Source: Sphingomonas parva (ex Maeng et al. 2020) (GTDB lineage Bacteria > Pseudomonadota > Alphaproteobacteria > Sphingomonadales > Sphingomonadaceae). Taken from it: 64,000 bases of DNA. The notes below the pieces were generated by a model. That model had not been told where the DNA came from, ran no database searches, and was given only the letters and a program-made list of their open reading frames with translations. The translations under genes were made by a program, and so were the position numbers. This document shows positions 28,120 to 36,371 of the stretch, one piece after another. Position 1 is the stretch's first letter, and the number at the start of each line of letters is the position of its first letter. The DNA lies in the NCBI RefSeq assembly GCF_004564275.1, contig NZ_SPDV01000009.1:1-64000 (forward strand). Direction: 5' to 3'.

Positions 28120-28773
28120 CTAGAAGCGGATGAGGGCACCCGCCTGGAGGATGAAAGGATCGAGCTCGGCCTTGGCCGTGATATGGGCAGGGCCGAGATC
28201 GCCGGCCGCGTCGTTCTTCCAGAAGGCCTTCTTCGCCTCCACGTAGACGCCGAAGCGGTCGCTGACGTTGAAGTCCACGCCACCCTGGATCACCGGGCCG
28301 ACGGCGTCGCCGACCTCGACGTTGCTGGCGAGACGCTCCTTCTTCGACCAGACGTGCTGCCAGCCGAGGCCGCCGCCGACATAAGGCGAGACGGTGCCGC
28401 CGCGGAGCGGATGGTAGGTGCCGGTCAGCGTGAAGATGCTGAACGTGTCGTCGAACAGGTTCGGCGTGCCGGCCAGCGAGCCGGCCGGGATGTTCGCCGT
28501 CGTTCCCGGGGTGGTCGCGCCGATCTCGACCGCGAGCTTCTCGGCCACGAAGGTGCCGAGCTCGACGCTCGCGACCCAGCGCTCCGGGGTGGTGTAGTCG
28601 GCCGCCGGATCGACGATGCCGTTGATCTTGACCGTACCTTCATCGGCCAGCTTGATCCGGGCGATGCCGACGCGGGCGAAAGTGTCCGCGTCGTCGCTGG
28701 ACTGCGCAGCCGCGGGCATCGCGGCGGTCGCGGCGAGCAGGGCGGCGGTGAGGAGGGAAGTCCGGAATTTCAT
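28120..28773 (-). CDS. ompW: OmpW family outer-membrane protein (second copy)
   Basis: A 217-residue paralogue of the next gene. The signal ends AAMPAAAQ, followed by FARVGIARIKLADEGTVKING. The family stretch GTVSPYVGGGLGWQHVWSKKE is present, and the protein ends in ILQAGALIRF, with a terminal aromatic. The two copies have diverged considerably, so this is not a recent duplication. The ATG at 28773 lies 52 bases downstream of the oxoamine synthase stop codon. Confidence 0.88.
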   Translation of the reverse strand: MKFRTSLLTAALLAATAAMPAAAQSSDDADTFARVGIARIKLADEGTVKINGIVDPAADYTTPERWVASVELGTFVAEKLAVEIGATTPGTTANIPAGSLAGTPNLFDDTFSIFTLTGTYHPLRGGTVSPYVGGGLGWQHVWSKKERLASNVEVGDAVGPVIQGGVDFNVSDRFGVYVEAKKAFWKNDAAGDLGPAHITAKAELDPFILQAGALIRF

Positions 28774-28825
28774 CGAAACAACCTTTCTGAGCGTATTCGA
28801 CCGGCCATGTGGGCCGTTAGGATGG

Positions 28826-30259
28826 TCAGCCGGCCTTGCGGAGCTCGGCGGCGGAATGGGTGAACGGAGCCTCGACGGTCTCACCCGCCTTCTTGCGGCG
28901 AGCCTTCCTCGGCTCGGCGACCAGGGCGTCGATCGTGTCGAAGTCGGCACTGCCGTCCTGCAGCGCCTCGAACTGCTTGGTCGCCTGATCGCGGGCGACG
29001 CCGAGGCGGTGGACGGAGTCGATGATGTCGCGGCTGGTGTGGCCCGCCATCACCTGCATCCGGAACCTGGCCTGGCCCTTCGGAACGGCGGGGAACTCGA
29101 CCAGATTGGCGAGCAGGCCGATGTCCGGCAGGCGACGCGCCACCAGGCGGGCGAGGCCTTCGCTGCCCATCTTGACGCAGACGATCGGAGACGGATCGCC
29201 ATAGGTTTCGAAGCTGGTGCCGTGGAGCAGCTCGCGCAGGAAGCGGATGTTGTTCATCAGGCTCTGGCGGAGCGTGGCGCCTTCCTCGGAATCGACGATC
29301 TCGAACGCTTTCAGCACGATCGCGGCCTGCGACGGCGAGAGCGCGTTGGAGAAGGTGCAGGGCGAGGAATAATATTTGAGATATTCCTTCACCGCGCGGG
29401 TGTTGGTCGCGACGAAGCCACCGTTGGAGGCGAAGGTCTTCGAGAAGCTACCCATCACCACATCGACCTTGCCGATCATGTCCTGCATGCCGATGTGGCC
29501 GCGGCCATCCGGCCCGAGGGCGCCGAGATCGTGGGCGACGTCGACCATCAGGATCGCGCCATATTCACGCGCGAGCTCCTGCAGGCCGGCGATGTCCGGC
29601 GTGTCGGAGTCCATCGAGAACAGGCTCTCGGTGATGAGGAGGATGCCGTTGTCCTTGTCCTTCGCCCGGACTGCGGCGAGCTTTTCGCGCACCGAATCCA
29701 GATTGTTGTGGCGGAACAGGTGGATGTTGCGGGTCGCCGCCTGGGCGCCTTCCTGGAGACAGGCGTGCGAGAGCGCGTCCATCACGATGTGATCGGACGA
29801 GCGAACCAGACCCTTGACCACGCCGAAGCCGGCTGCCCAGCCGGTCGGGAAGAGCGTGACCTGCTCCATCTGCAGGAATTCGGCGATCTTGCGCTCGAGC
29901 GCGAGCGAGAGCGAGGTGTTGCCGACCAGCGCGGGCGAGCCGGCGCTATGGACCCCGAACTCCTTGATCGTCTCGATCGCCACTTCGCTGATCGCCGGGT
30001 GGGCGGAGAGGCTGAGATAATCCTGCGACGCGAAGTTGATGCCTTCGAACAGCTCGCCTTCGTCGGTGCGGGCGACGCACTTGCTGCGCGGGCCGGTTTC
30101 CGTCGAGCGGCCGAGCGGCCACAGGCCGGTGTCACGGCGCAGCTCCTGCCAGTCGTAGAAAGCGTGGACACGCTCGAGGAGGTTCGATCCCGGCAGGTAC
30201 CGGAAATCGCGCATGCTTCCACCGAGCGCGCCAAAGCGCGCGTCACCCGATTCACTCAT
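28826..30259 (-). CDS. alpha-oxoamine synthase (SPT/KBL/CqsA/LqsA superfamily)
   Basis: A 477-residue fold-type I PLP enzyme that should condense an acyl-CoA with an amino acid. Motifs: SHACLQEGAQ with the PLP-stacking His (about 165), ESLFSMDSDTPDI, VDVAHDLGALGPDGRG (about 239-254) and GSFSKTFASNGG with the PLP lysine at about Lys274. The usual DEAHS motif reads DVAHD. The protein is longer than CqsA or serine palmitoyltransferase by a basic C-terminal tail of about 60 residues. Its neighbours are a membrane histidine kinase and a receiver, as in the Cqs and Lqs autoinducer loci, rather than biotin or sphingolipid genes. Function as a signal synthase is inference. ATG 30259 is preferred over an upstream frame. 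Confidence 0.82.
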   Translation of the reverse strand: MSESGDARFGALGGSMRDFRYLPGSNLLERVHAFYDWQELRRDTGLWPLGRSTETGPRSKCVARTDEGELFEGINFASQDYLSLSAHPAISEVAIETIKEFGVHSAGSPALVGNTSLSLALERKIAEFLQMEQVTLFPTGWAAGFGVVKGLVRSSDHIVMDALSHACLQEGAQAATRNIHLFRHNNLDSVREKLAAVRAKDKDNGILLITESLFSMDSDTPDIAGLQELAREYGAILMVDVAHDLGALGPDGRGHIGMQDMIGKVDVVMGSFSKTFASNGGFVATNTRAVKEYLKYYSSPCTFSNALSPSQAAIVLKAFEIVDSEEGATLRQSLMNNIRFLRELLHGTSFETYGDPSPIVCVKMGSEGLARLVARRLPDIGLLANLVEFPAVPKGQARFRMQVMAGHTSRDIIDSVHRLGVARDQATKQFEALQDGSADFDTIDALVAEPRKARRKKAGETVEAPFTHSAAELRKAG

Positions 30260-30321
30260 TTCACTAGTCCCTAGTAAGCGGGCCGAACGGCCTCTTGGCA
30301 TTATAGATGAACGCGTTCCCT

Positions 30322-30693
30322 TCAGTGCGAACGCGCAACATTTTTCTCGATCTTCGCAATGAGTTCCGGAAGTGCGACGGGCTTGGTCTCGAAATCTACG
30401 CAGCCCACTTCCACGCTCCTTCTGCGATCGCTTTCAAGCGCATGGGCAGTAAGGGCGATGATCGGAATGTGCCGAGTACGCGGATTTGCCAGAATGCGCG
30501 TCGACGCCTCCCAGCCATCCATTTCGCCGAGCGCGACGTCCATCAAGATGATGTCGGGCTGCTCTTCCTCCGCGAGCCGCACCCCTTCGGGGCCATCGAT
30601 CGCGCAGGCGATCTCGTAGCCGCGCTTGACCAATCGTCTGGTCAGCATGTCGCGGTTCATCTCATTGTCTTCGACGATCAGGACTTTTGTCAT
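30322..30693 (-). CDS. single-domain response regulator (DivK/CheY type)
   Basis: A 123-residue receiver only. It has the acidic pocket VLIVEDNEMNRDML, the phospho-acceptor in DIILMDVALGEMDGWE, the switch Thr in IIALTAHAL and the Lys in DFETKPVAL. The EDNEMNRDML sequence and lack of an output domain match DivK/CpdR-like shuttle receivers. It lies 54 bases after the histidine kinase and 62 before the oxoamine synthase, so it is probably the kinase's partner. Confidence 0.88.
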   Translation of the reverse strand: MTKVLIVEDNEMNRDMLTRRLVKRGYEIACAIDGPEGVRLAEEEQPDIILMDVALGEMDGWEASTRILANPRTRHIPIIALTAHALESDRRRSVEVGCVDFETKPVALPELIAKIEKNVARSH

Positions 30694-30747
30694 GTCAGAT
30701 CCAGTGGCTGATCAGCATGTTGCGGGGAAAAATGCGTAGGCATGGCG

Positions 30748-32151
30748 TCACCCGGCCATCGCTTCGACCGGCGCGGCGCGCGCCTCGACCGGCACGGTGA
30801 TGGTGAAGATCCGCTCCCCGGACGGCCCGTGGCTGGTGCGGATCTCGCCGTCGACGAGCGACAGGAACTTCTGGCCGAGCGCCAGGCCGATGCCGGCGCC
30901 GCCATATTTGGTGGGGCTCGCGTCGCGGTCATCGTGGAAGATGTCGAACAGGGTCTCGAGCGGCCGTCCGTCGGCAGCTCCGGCCGGGTCGATGATCCGG
31001 ATCACGCAGGTTCCCGAGCCGCCGGTGTGAACGTCGAGGTGGAGCGTCCCGCCATCCCCAGTGGAGGGCGCGCCGACGAGGATGTGCGAGAGGCCCTTGC
31101 TCAGTGCGGACCAATCGATCTCCATCAGCGTGCCGCTCTCGGGCAGCTTGCACTCGAGCGTGTAGCCCCGCTCCGCCAGGTCTGCCGAGACACTCCGGGC
31201 AATCTCGCCGATGCGTTCCCGGACATCGTCACGGCTCGGGTAGACGTCCATCTTGCCGGCGTCGATCTTGGAATAATCGAGGATGTCGTTGACCAGACGG
31301 AGCAGGTGGGTGCCGGCACCCTTGATGTTCTCGAGGTCCTGGACGATCTCGTCGTCGCCTTCGTCGATCGCGTCGTCGAGCAGCAGCTGGCTGTAGCCGA
31401 TCACCGCGTTCAGCGGCGTGCGCAGCTCATGACTGGTGCTGGCGACGAAATTCGCCTTGGCGAGGCTCGCCTGCTGGGCGGCGGCGGTGAGGCTGCGCAG
31501 ATTTTCGGCGGTGGCGAGCAGATCCCCGACCTCCCGCTCGAACTGCTGCTGCTCCTTGAGCACCCGCGCGAAATAGAGCGACATCATCGTCACGTAGACC
31601 GAGGCGCTGATCGTCGAGATGATGCCGATCACCTGGAACTGCTCGAGATCGGTTTCCGGGAACGGATAGCCGGTGAGCACCAGGGCGGCGAACAGCCCGA
31701 CGTTGAGCGTAATCAGCAGCAGCAGCCCGTCGCGGACGCGCCCCTGGGACGGGAAATAAAGGAAGGCGAGGGTGGGGGTGATCAGCACCCACGGCAGGAA
31801 GGGCGAATAGACTCCGCCATAAGCGTAGCACGCCCAGAGAATGCAAAAGAGCAGGTTCTCGACCGAGATGAAGGCGAGCACGTCATAGGCCCGCGTCCAT
31901 TTCAGCAGCGGACCGTAGACCCAGAAGGCGGTGATCGACGCGGCGAAGATCCACAGCCGGTAGTCGGCTTCCATCCCGAGGACGAAATAGAGATAGACCG
32001 GAATGACGTTGCCGAGGAACGGTCCGAAGACGTGGCTCAGCATGAACATGCGGGCGCGGCGGTGCGCATCCGGGCGCACCCGGATTTCCATCGGGATGAA
32101 ATAATCGAGAAACGCGTCGAGCCGCGACGAAACACGCTCTGCGGCACGCAT
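30748..32151 (-). CDS. membrane histidine kinase with six-TM sensor and degenerate catalytic domain
   Basis: About 467 residues. Residues 36-205 hold six hydrophobic helices, with the stretch YGGVYSPFLPWVLI between helices 3 and 4. A short coiled coil leads to the dimerisation/phospho-acceptor box FVASTSHELRTPLNAVIGYS, with a normal histidine. In the ATPase domain the N box is missing (SKGLSHILVGAPST replaces the usual NLLSNA) and the first glycine box is IIDPAGAADG. The second box GGAGIGLALG remains. The protein may be kinase-deficient and act as a phosphatase or signalling partner. Its sensor is homologous to that of the divergent kinase at 32.4 kb. Confidence 0.85.
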   Translation of the reverse strand: MRAAERVSSRLDAFLDYFIPMEIRVRPDAHRRARMFMLSHVFGPFLGNVIPVYLYFVLGMEADYRLWIFAASITAFWVYGPLLKWTRAYDVLAFISVENLLFCILWACYAYGGVYSPFLPWVLITPTLAFLYFPSQGRVRDGLLLLITLNVGLFAALVLTGYPFPETDLEQFQVIGIISTISASVYVTMMSLYFARVLKEQQQFEREVGDLLATAENLRSLTAAAQQASLAKANFVASTSHELRTPLNAVIGYSQLLLDDAIDEGDDEIVQDLENIKGAGTHLLRLVNDILDYSKIDAGKMDVYPSRDDVRERIGEIARSVSADLAERGYTLECKLPESGTLMEIDWSALSKGLSHILVGAPSTGDGGTLHLDVHTGGSGTCVIRIIDPAGAADGRPLETLFDIFHDDRDASPTKYGGAGIGLALGQKFLSLVDGEIRTSHGPSGERIFTITVPVEARAAPVEAMAG

Positions 32152-32378
32152 GGCAGTTACCCCCGATCACCCTGACGACGCCATTTCGCCGCCATTCCTG
32201 ATCGGGACCACCTAGGTGCGAGCGGTTACCGAGGTGTAAAGCAGACCCATCCGATATTTACCATGCGGAGGTTTTTCCCCTCTGCGGAGGGCCCACCCGC
32301 GTAGTGCAACGGATGCGGAATTTACCGTTAATTCAGATGCCGCCGCCTAGCTCGCCCGCAATTGAGCGGGGGAATTCG

Positions 32379-33776
32379 ATGTTGGGTGGTGTGCGCAGAC
32401 TGGTCGATCATTTCGTCCCCGAAGAGGTGCTGAGCGAACCGTCGCGTTATCCGATGTTCGCAACCTTCGTGCTGCTCCACCTCCTCGGCCCGCTGCTCGG
32501 CCATTCGGTGGTCGTCTTCCTTTACCAGGCGTCGCACGAGATCACGTGGGTGTTCTGGACGATCGAGGCGCTGATCTGCTTCTTCTGGTTGATGCCGGCG
32601 CTGGTGAAGCGCACCGGCGGGCTGATCCTGCCGGCGATGCTTTCCGTGCAGGCGCTGGTGACGCTGAGCCTGTTCGGCTCGTTCTTCTACGGCGGGATCA
32701 GCTCGCCGTTCCTGCCCTGGCTGCTGATCGCGCTGCTGCTCGGCTTCTTCTATCTGGCCGAGCACGCCCGCTTCGTTCTCACCGGCGTCGCGTTCCAGCT
32801 CGCGGTCTTCTCCGCGGCGCACTTCCTGACCGGGCAATTCCCCGATCTCGTCCCGCTCCAGAGCATGTGGCTCGCCAATCTGCTCTCGATCCTTTCGGCG
32901 CTGATCTACGTGACGCTGCTGGCCCTCTATTACGAGAGCGTGATGCGCGACAGCTCGGCGCTCCAGGAGGCGGCGATCGTCCAGCGCCGGCAGACCGAGG
33001 AGCTGCGCGAGGCGATGCGCCAGGCGGAGAAGGCGAGCGCTCAGAAGTCGATCTTCCTCGCCAAGATGAACCACGAGCTGCGCACGCCGCTCAACGCGGT
33101 GATCGGCTATAGCGAAATGCTCCGCGACGATCTCGAGGACCGGCCCGGCTCCGAGGAGAAGGTGGCGGATCTCGATCGGATCAACGCCGCGGGGCGCCAT
33201 CTCAACGCGCTGGTCAGCGAGGTGCTCGACCTCTCCCGGATCGAGAGCGACGACCTGCATCTCGACAACCACGAGATCGACCTCCACGATCTCGTCGGCG
33301 ACGCGGTCGCGACCGTCGAGCCGCTGATCAACGTCCACGGCAACCGTCTGGTCCTGCAGATGTCCCAGGATCCAGGAACGATCGTCGCGGACCCGCTCAA
33401 GCTTCGCCAGTCGCTGCTCAATCTGCTCAGCAACGCCGCCAAGTTCACCTCGAAGGGCGTGATCACCCTCACGGTGATGCGCCGCCAGACCGATGGGGGC
33501 GACGTGATCATGATCGAGGTCCGTGACACCGGCATCGGCATCTCGCGCGAGGGCCTGAAGAAGCTGTTCCGCAGCTTCAGCCAGGCGGAGGCCGATACTG
33601 CCAACCGTTTCGGTGGCACCGGTCTCGGCCTCGCCCTTACCCGTCGCTTCTGCCAGGCGATGGGCGGATCGATCGACGTCGAATCCGAGGTCGGCGTGGG
33701 GACGAGCTTCAAGATCGAGATCCCGGCGCTGCCGCGCCGCGGCGCCGACGCGGCAACCGCCGAGATGCGCGCCTAA
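32379..33776 (+). CDS. membrane histidine kinase with six-TM sensor
   Basis: About 465 residues. Six helices cover roughly residues 27-190, including LLHLLGPLLGHSVVVFLY and FYGGISSPFLPWLLIALLL, homologous to the divergent kinase. The catalytic core is complete: FLAKMNHELRTPLNAVIGYS (H box), LLNLLSNAAKFTSKG (N box), VRDTGIGISREG (G1), LFRSFSQAEA (F box) and GGTGLGLAL (G2). ATG 32379 has GGGGGAA upstream; earlier in-frame codons are unlikely. It starts the operon kinase, kinase-receiver-receiver, receiver, GGDEF-EAL. Confidence 0.9.
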   Translation: MLGGVRRLVDHFVPEEVLSEPSRYPMFATFVLLHLLGPLLGHSVVVFLYQASHEITWVFWTIEALICFFWLMPALVKRTGGLILPAMLSVQALVTLSLFGSFFYGGISSPFLPWLLIALLLGFFYLAEHARFVLTGVAFQLAVFSAAHFLTGQFPDLVPLQSMWLANLLSILSALIYVTLLALYYESVMRDSSALQEAAIVQRRQTEELREAMRQAEKASAQKSIFLAKMNHELRTPLNAVIGYSEMLRDDLEDRPGSEEKVADLDRINAAGRHLNALVSEVLDLSRIESDDLHLDNHEIDLHDLVGDAVATVEPLINVHGNRLVLQMSQDPGTIVADPLKLRQSLLNLLSNAAKFTSKGVITLTVMRRQTDGGDVIMIEVRDTGIGISREGLKKLFRSFSQAEADTANRFGGTGLGLALTRRFCQAMGGSIDVESEVGVGTSFKIEIPALPRRGADAATAEMRA

Positions 33777-33866
33777 AAACCTGTCGCAAACCTCGGGCCG
33801 TCCGACTTTCCGTCTAGAATGTACCCACAGGGGACGCGCCGCGTCCACCGAGGGGATTTCGCGAAG

Positions 33867-35795
33867 ATGAAGGTGGATCATGCGCCGAGCGGCGCGGTGA
33901 GCACGAAGACTCTGGGCGGTGCCAACGTCCTGCGGAGGTTCCTGGGAGCCTCGCTGATCGGCGCCTGCGCAGCCGGCTGGAGCGGCGGCATCGCCGCCGG
34001 CATGGCCGCCGCCGACATGTCCGCGGTGCAGATCACGATCCTCGTCCTTGCCGGAGCCGCGCTGCTTTCGGTGGCGCTTTGGGTCCTCGCCGCCCACCCG
34101 GCGCAGCGGATGGCCGTTCCGCTCGACCGGCTGCTCGAACTCGAGGCCCGCGAGAGCGGCGACCCGACGGCCCGAGCGACGATGCTCCGGCGGCTTGGCG
34201 ACATCGAAGCGGCCGCCGAGCGCGCTGCGACCGAGCTGCTCGAGCAGATGCAGAGCGATGCCGCGGCGATTGCCGAGCTTGGTCGCAGCCGCGACCAAGC
34301 GGTGAGCGCGAGCCAGGCAAAATCGCAATTCCTCACCAACATGAGCCATGAGCTGCGCACGCCGCTCAATGCGATCATCGGCTATTCGACGCTGCTCCAG
34401 GAGGATGCGATCGCCGACGGACGCCAGCAGGAGGAAGAGGATCTCGGCCGCGTTCTCGTCGCCGGCCGCAGGCTGCTGATGTTGATCAACGATATCCTCG
34501 AGCTTTCTCGCATCGAATCCGGACGCGCCGCCTACGAGCGCTCGATCATCGACGTCGCCTCGCTGGTACAGTCGGCCGTCTCCGGCTTCGACCTCGCGCG
34601 AGACGGCAACGGCAACCGCCTCGAGCTTTATGTCGAGGACCCGATCGGGATCATGATCAGCGACGCTGCCAAGGTCCGGCAGTGCCTGCTCAACCTGATC
34701 GGCAATGCGCTCAAGTTCACCCGCGACGGCGAGGTCAGGCTGTCGGCGCGCGCGGCGCGGCGCGACGGCATCGAGCTGATCGATTTCGAAGTGGTTGACA
34801 ACGGCGTCGGCATGACGCCCGAGCAGACTGCTCAGCTCTTCCACGATTGTCCGGAAGAGGTCACGATCACCCAGTCCGGCTCGCCCAAGCTCGGCCTGGT
34901 GATCACCCACCGTCTCGCCACGATGATCGGCGGCAGCGTCTCCGTCCGCAGCGTCGTTGGCGAGGGCTCCGTCTTCACACTGTCGGTTCCCCGCGAGCCG
35001 CCGAGGGCGCTCGCCGAGGACGAGGAATTGCCGATCCGCGAGCCCGCCGAGGTGCTTCGCACCGAGGGCCAGAAGACCGCGCTTGTCATCGACGACGAGA
35101 GCACCGCGATCGACATCCTGCGTCGTTGGCTGTCGAGGTTCGGCTATGCGGTGATCGCTGCGCACGACGGCGAGGCCGGCGTCGAGCTCGCTCGGAGCGC
35201 CAAGCCCGACATCATCCTGCTCGACATCTACATGCCGGGCCCGAGCGGCTACGACGTGCTCGAGGCGCTTCGGGCGGATGAAGCGCTGGCCTCGATCCCG
35301 GTGATCGTGGTCAGCGTCTCGGACGATCGCAGCCGCGGCCTGCGCGCCGGCGCCTCCGACACCCTGATGAAGCCGGTGCCCCCGGAACGGCTGCGCGAGG
35401 TGCTCGACGTCTATTGCCGTGACGTCGAAGGCGAGGTCCTGATCATCGAGGACGATGCCGATGCCGGCGAGCTGATCCGGCGCACCTCGTCCAACATCGG
35501 CCTCAGCGCCGTCCGGGCGACGAGCGGCGAGGAAGGCCTCGCGCTCGCTCGCGCCAACCCGCCCGCCGCGATCGTGCTCGATCTCGGACTCCCCGGAATG
35601 TCGGGCTTCGAGGTGCTCGCGGCGCTCGAAGCCGATGTGCGGCTGAAGAACATTCCCGTGCTGATCGTCTCCGGACGAGAGATCAGCGTCTCCGAACACC
35701 AGGCGATCACGCGCGCCCGAGGCATCTATCACGCCAAGGGCTACGCATCTCCGCGCCAGATCGCCGAAAGCCTCAAGATGGTCGTTGCACGATGA
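33867..35795 (+). CDS. hybrid histidine kinase with two C-terminal receivers
   Basis: About 642 residues. Two N-terminal membrane helices (FLGASLIGACAAGW and ITILVLAGAALLSVALWVLA) are followed by a HAMP-like helix, H box FLTNMSHELRTPLNAIIGYS, N box LLNLIGNALKFTRDG and G1 VVDNGVGMT. The G2 region is atypical (SGSPKLGLVI). Receiver 1 has ALVIDDEST, IILLDIYMPG and LMKPVP. Receiver 2 has VLIIEDDADAG and IVLDLGLPGMSG, but its lysine region reads YHAKGYAS. The receivers indicate a phosphorelay feeding the next genes. The stop overlaps the following ATG by four bases. Confidence 0.88.
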   Translation: MKVDHAPSGAVSTKTLGGANVLRRFLGASLIGACAAGWSGGIAAGMAAADMSAVQITILVLAGAALLSVALWVLAAHPAQRMAVPLDRLLELEARESGDPTARATMLRRLGDIEAAAERAATELLEQMQSDAAAIAELGRSRDQAVSASQAKSQFLTNMSHELRTPLNAIIGYSTLLQEDAIADGRQQEEEDLGRVLVAGRRLLMLINDILELSRIESGRAAYERSIIDVASLVQSAVSGFDLARDGNGNRLELYVEDPIGIMISDAAKVRQCLLNLIGNALKFTRDGEVRLSARAARRDGIELIDFEVVDNGVGMTPEQTAQLFHDCPEEVTITQSGSPKLGLVITHRLATMIGGSVSVRSVVGEGSVFTLSVPREPPRALAEDEELPIREPAEVLRTEGQKTALVIDDESTAIDILRRWLSRFGYAVIAAHDGEAGVELARSAKPDIILLDIYMPGPSGYDVLEALRADEALASIPVIVVSVSDDRSRGLRAGASDTLMKPVPPERLREVLDVYCRDVEGEVLIIEDDADAGELIRRTSSNIGLSAVRATSGEEGLALARANPPAAIVLDLGLPGMSGFEVLAALEADVRLKNIPVLIVSGREISVSEHQAITRARGIYHAKGYASPRQIAESLKMVVAR

Positions 35796-36292
35796 ACAAT
35801 TCCATGGACGTGTCCCACCTCGCCGGCCGGCGGATCATGATCGTCGACGACGTCGAGGACAATCGCGTCGTCCTCGATCGCCAGCTTCGCCGGGCGGGCT
35901 TCGAGACGGTTCTCTGCGCCGACGGCATGACGGCCGTCGCGGAGGTCTCGTCCAACCCGCCCGATCTCGTCATCCTCGACTGGATGATGCCCGGCCTTTC
36001 CGGTGTGGAGACGCTGAAGGCGATGCGCGAGCATCTCGATCTCCACCGGCTGCCGATCATCATGTGCACGGCCCGGGACGAGGAGAGCTCGATCGGCGAT
36101 GCGCTCGAGGCCGGCGCCAACGAGTATGTGCAGAAGCCGATCAAGATGCCGGTGCTGCTCGCGCGGGTCTCGGCCCAGCTGATGCGCCAGGCGGCGATGG
36201 CGGCGCTCGGCAGCGTCAACCAGGATCTCGAGGCGCTGCTCGCGCAGCGGACGCGCGAGCTGTTCGCCTCCCGCGGCAAGCCCAAGGACTGA
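35792..36292 (+). CDS. PleD-like receiver protein without output domain
   Basis: A 166-residue protein. The receiver has IMIVDDVEDNRVVLDRQL, LVILDWMMPGLSG (phospho-acceptor), IIMCTARDEE and YVQKPIKMPV. The C-terminal 40 residues form a helix (SVNQDLEALLAQRTRELFAS) of the kind that precedes output domains, but nothing follows. Its ATG overlaps the hybrid kinase stop (ATGA), so it is translationally coupled, and the GGDEF-EAL gene follows after 79 bases. It may link the kinases to c-di-GMP output. Confidence 0.88.
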   Translation: MNNSMDVSHLAGRRIMIVDDVEDNRVVLDRQLRRAGFETVLCADGMTAVAEVSSNPPDLVILDWMMPGLSGVETLKAMREHLDLHRLPIIMCTARDEESSIGDALEAGANEYVQKPIKMPVLLARVSAQLMRQAAMAALGSVNQDLEALLAQRTRELFASRGKPKD

Positions 36293-36371
36293 GCCACCAA
36301 AAAGGCAGCCCCGGCTGCCGTGAACCGCACCCGCGCCGCCTATAAGAGTCAATGTCAGCCTCGGAGTTTTC

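Noticed and set aside
30170-30200. GGTTCGATCC, similar to a tRNA T-loop
   Set aside because: It lies inside the oxoamine synthase coding sequence and no acceptor or anticodon stem can be formed around it.
32328-35732. A 1134-codon open frame on the minus strand
   Set aside because: It is antisense to two well-defined kinase genes and reads as Arg/Asp/His-rich shadow sequence; long antisense frames are expected at this GC content.
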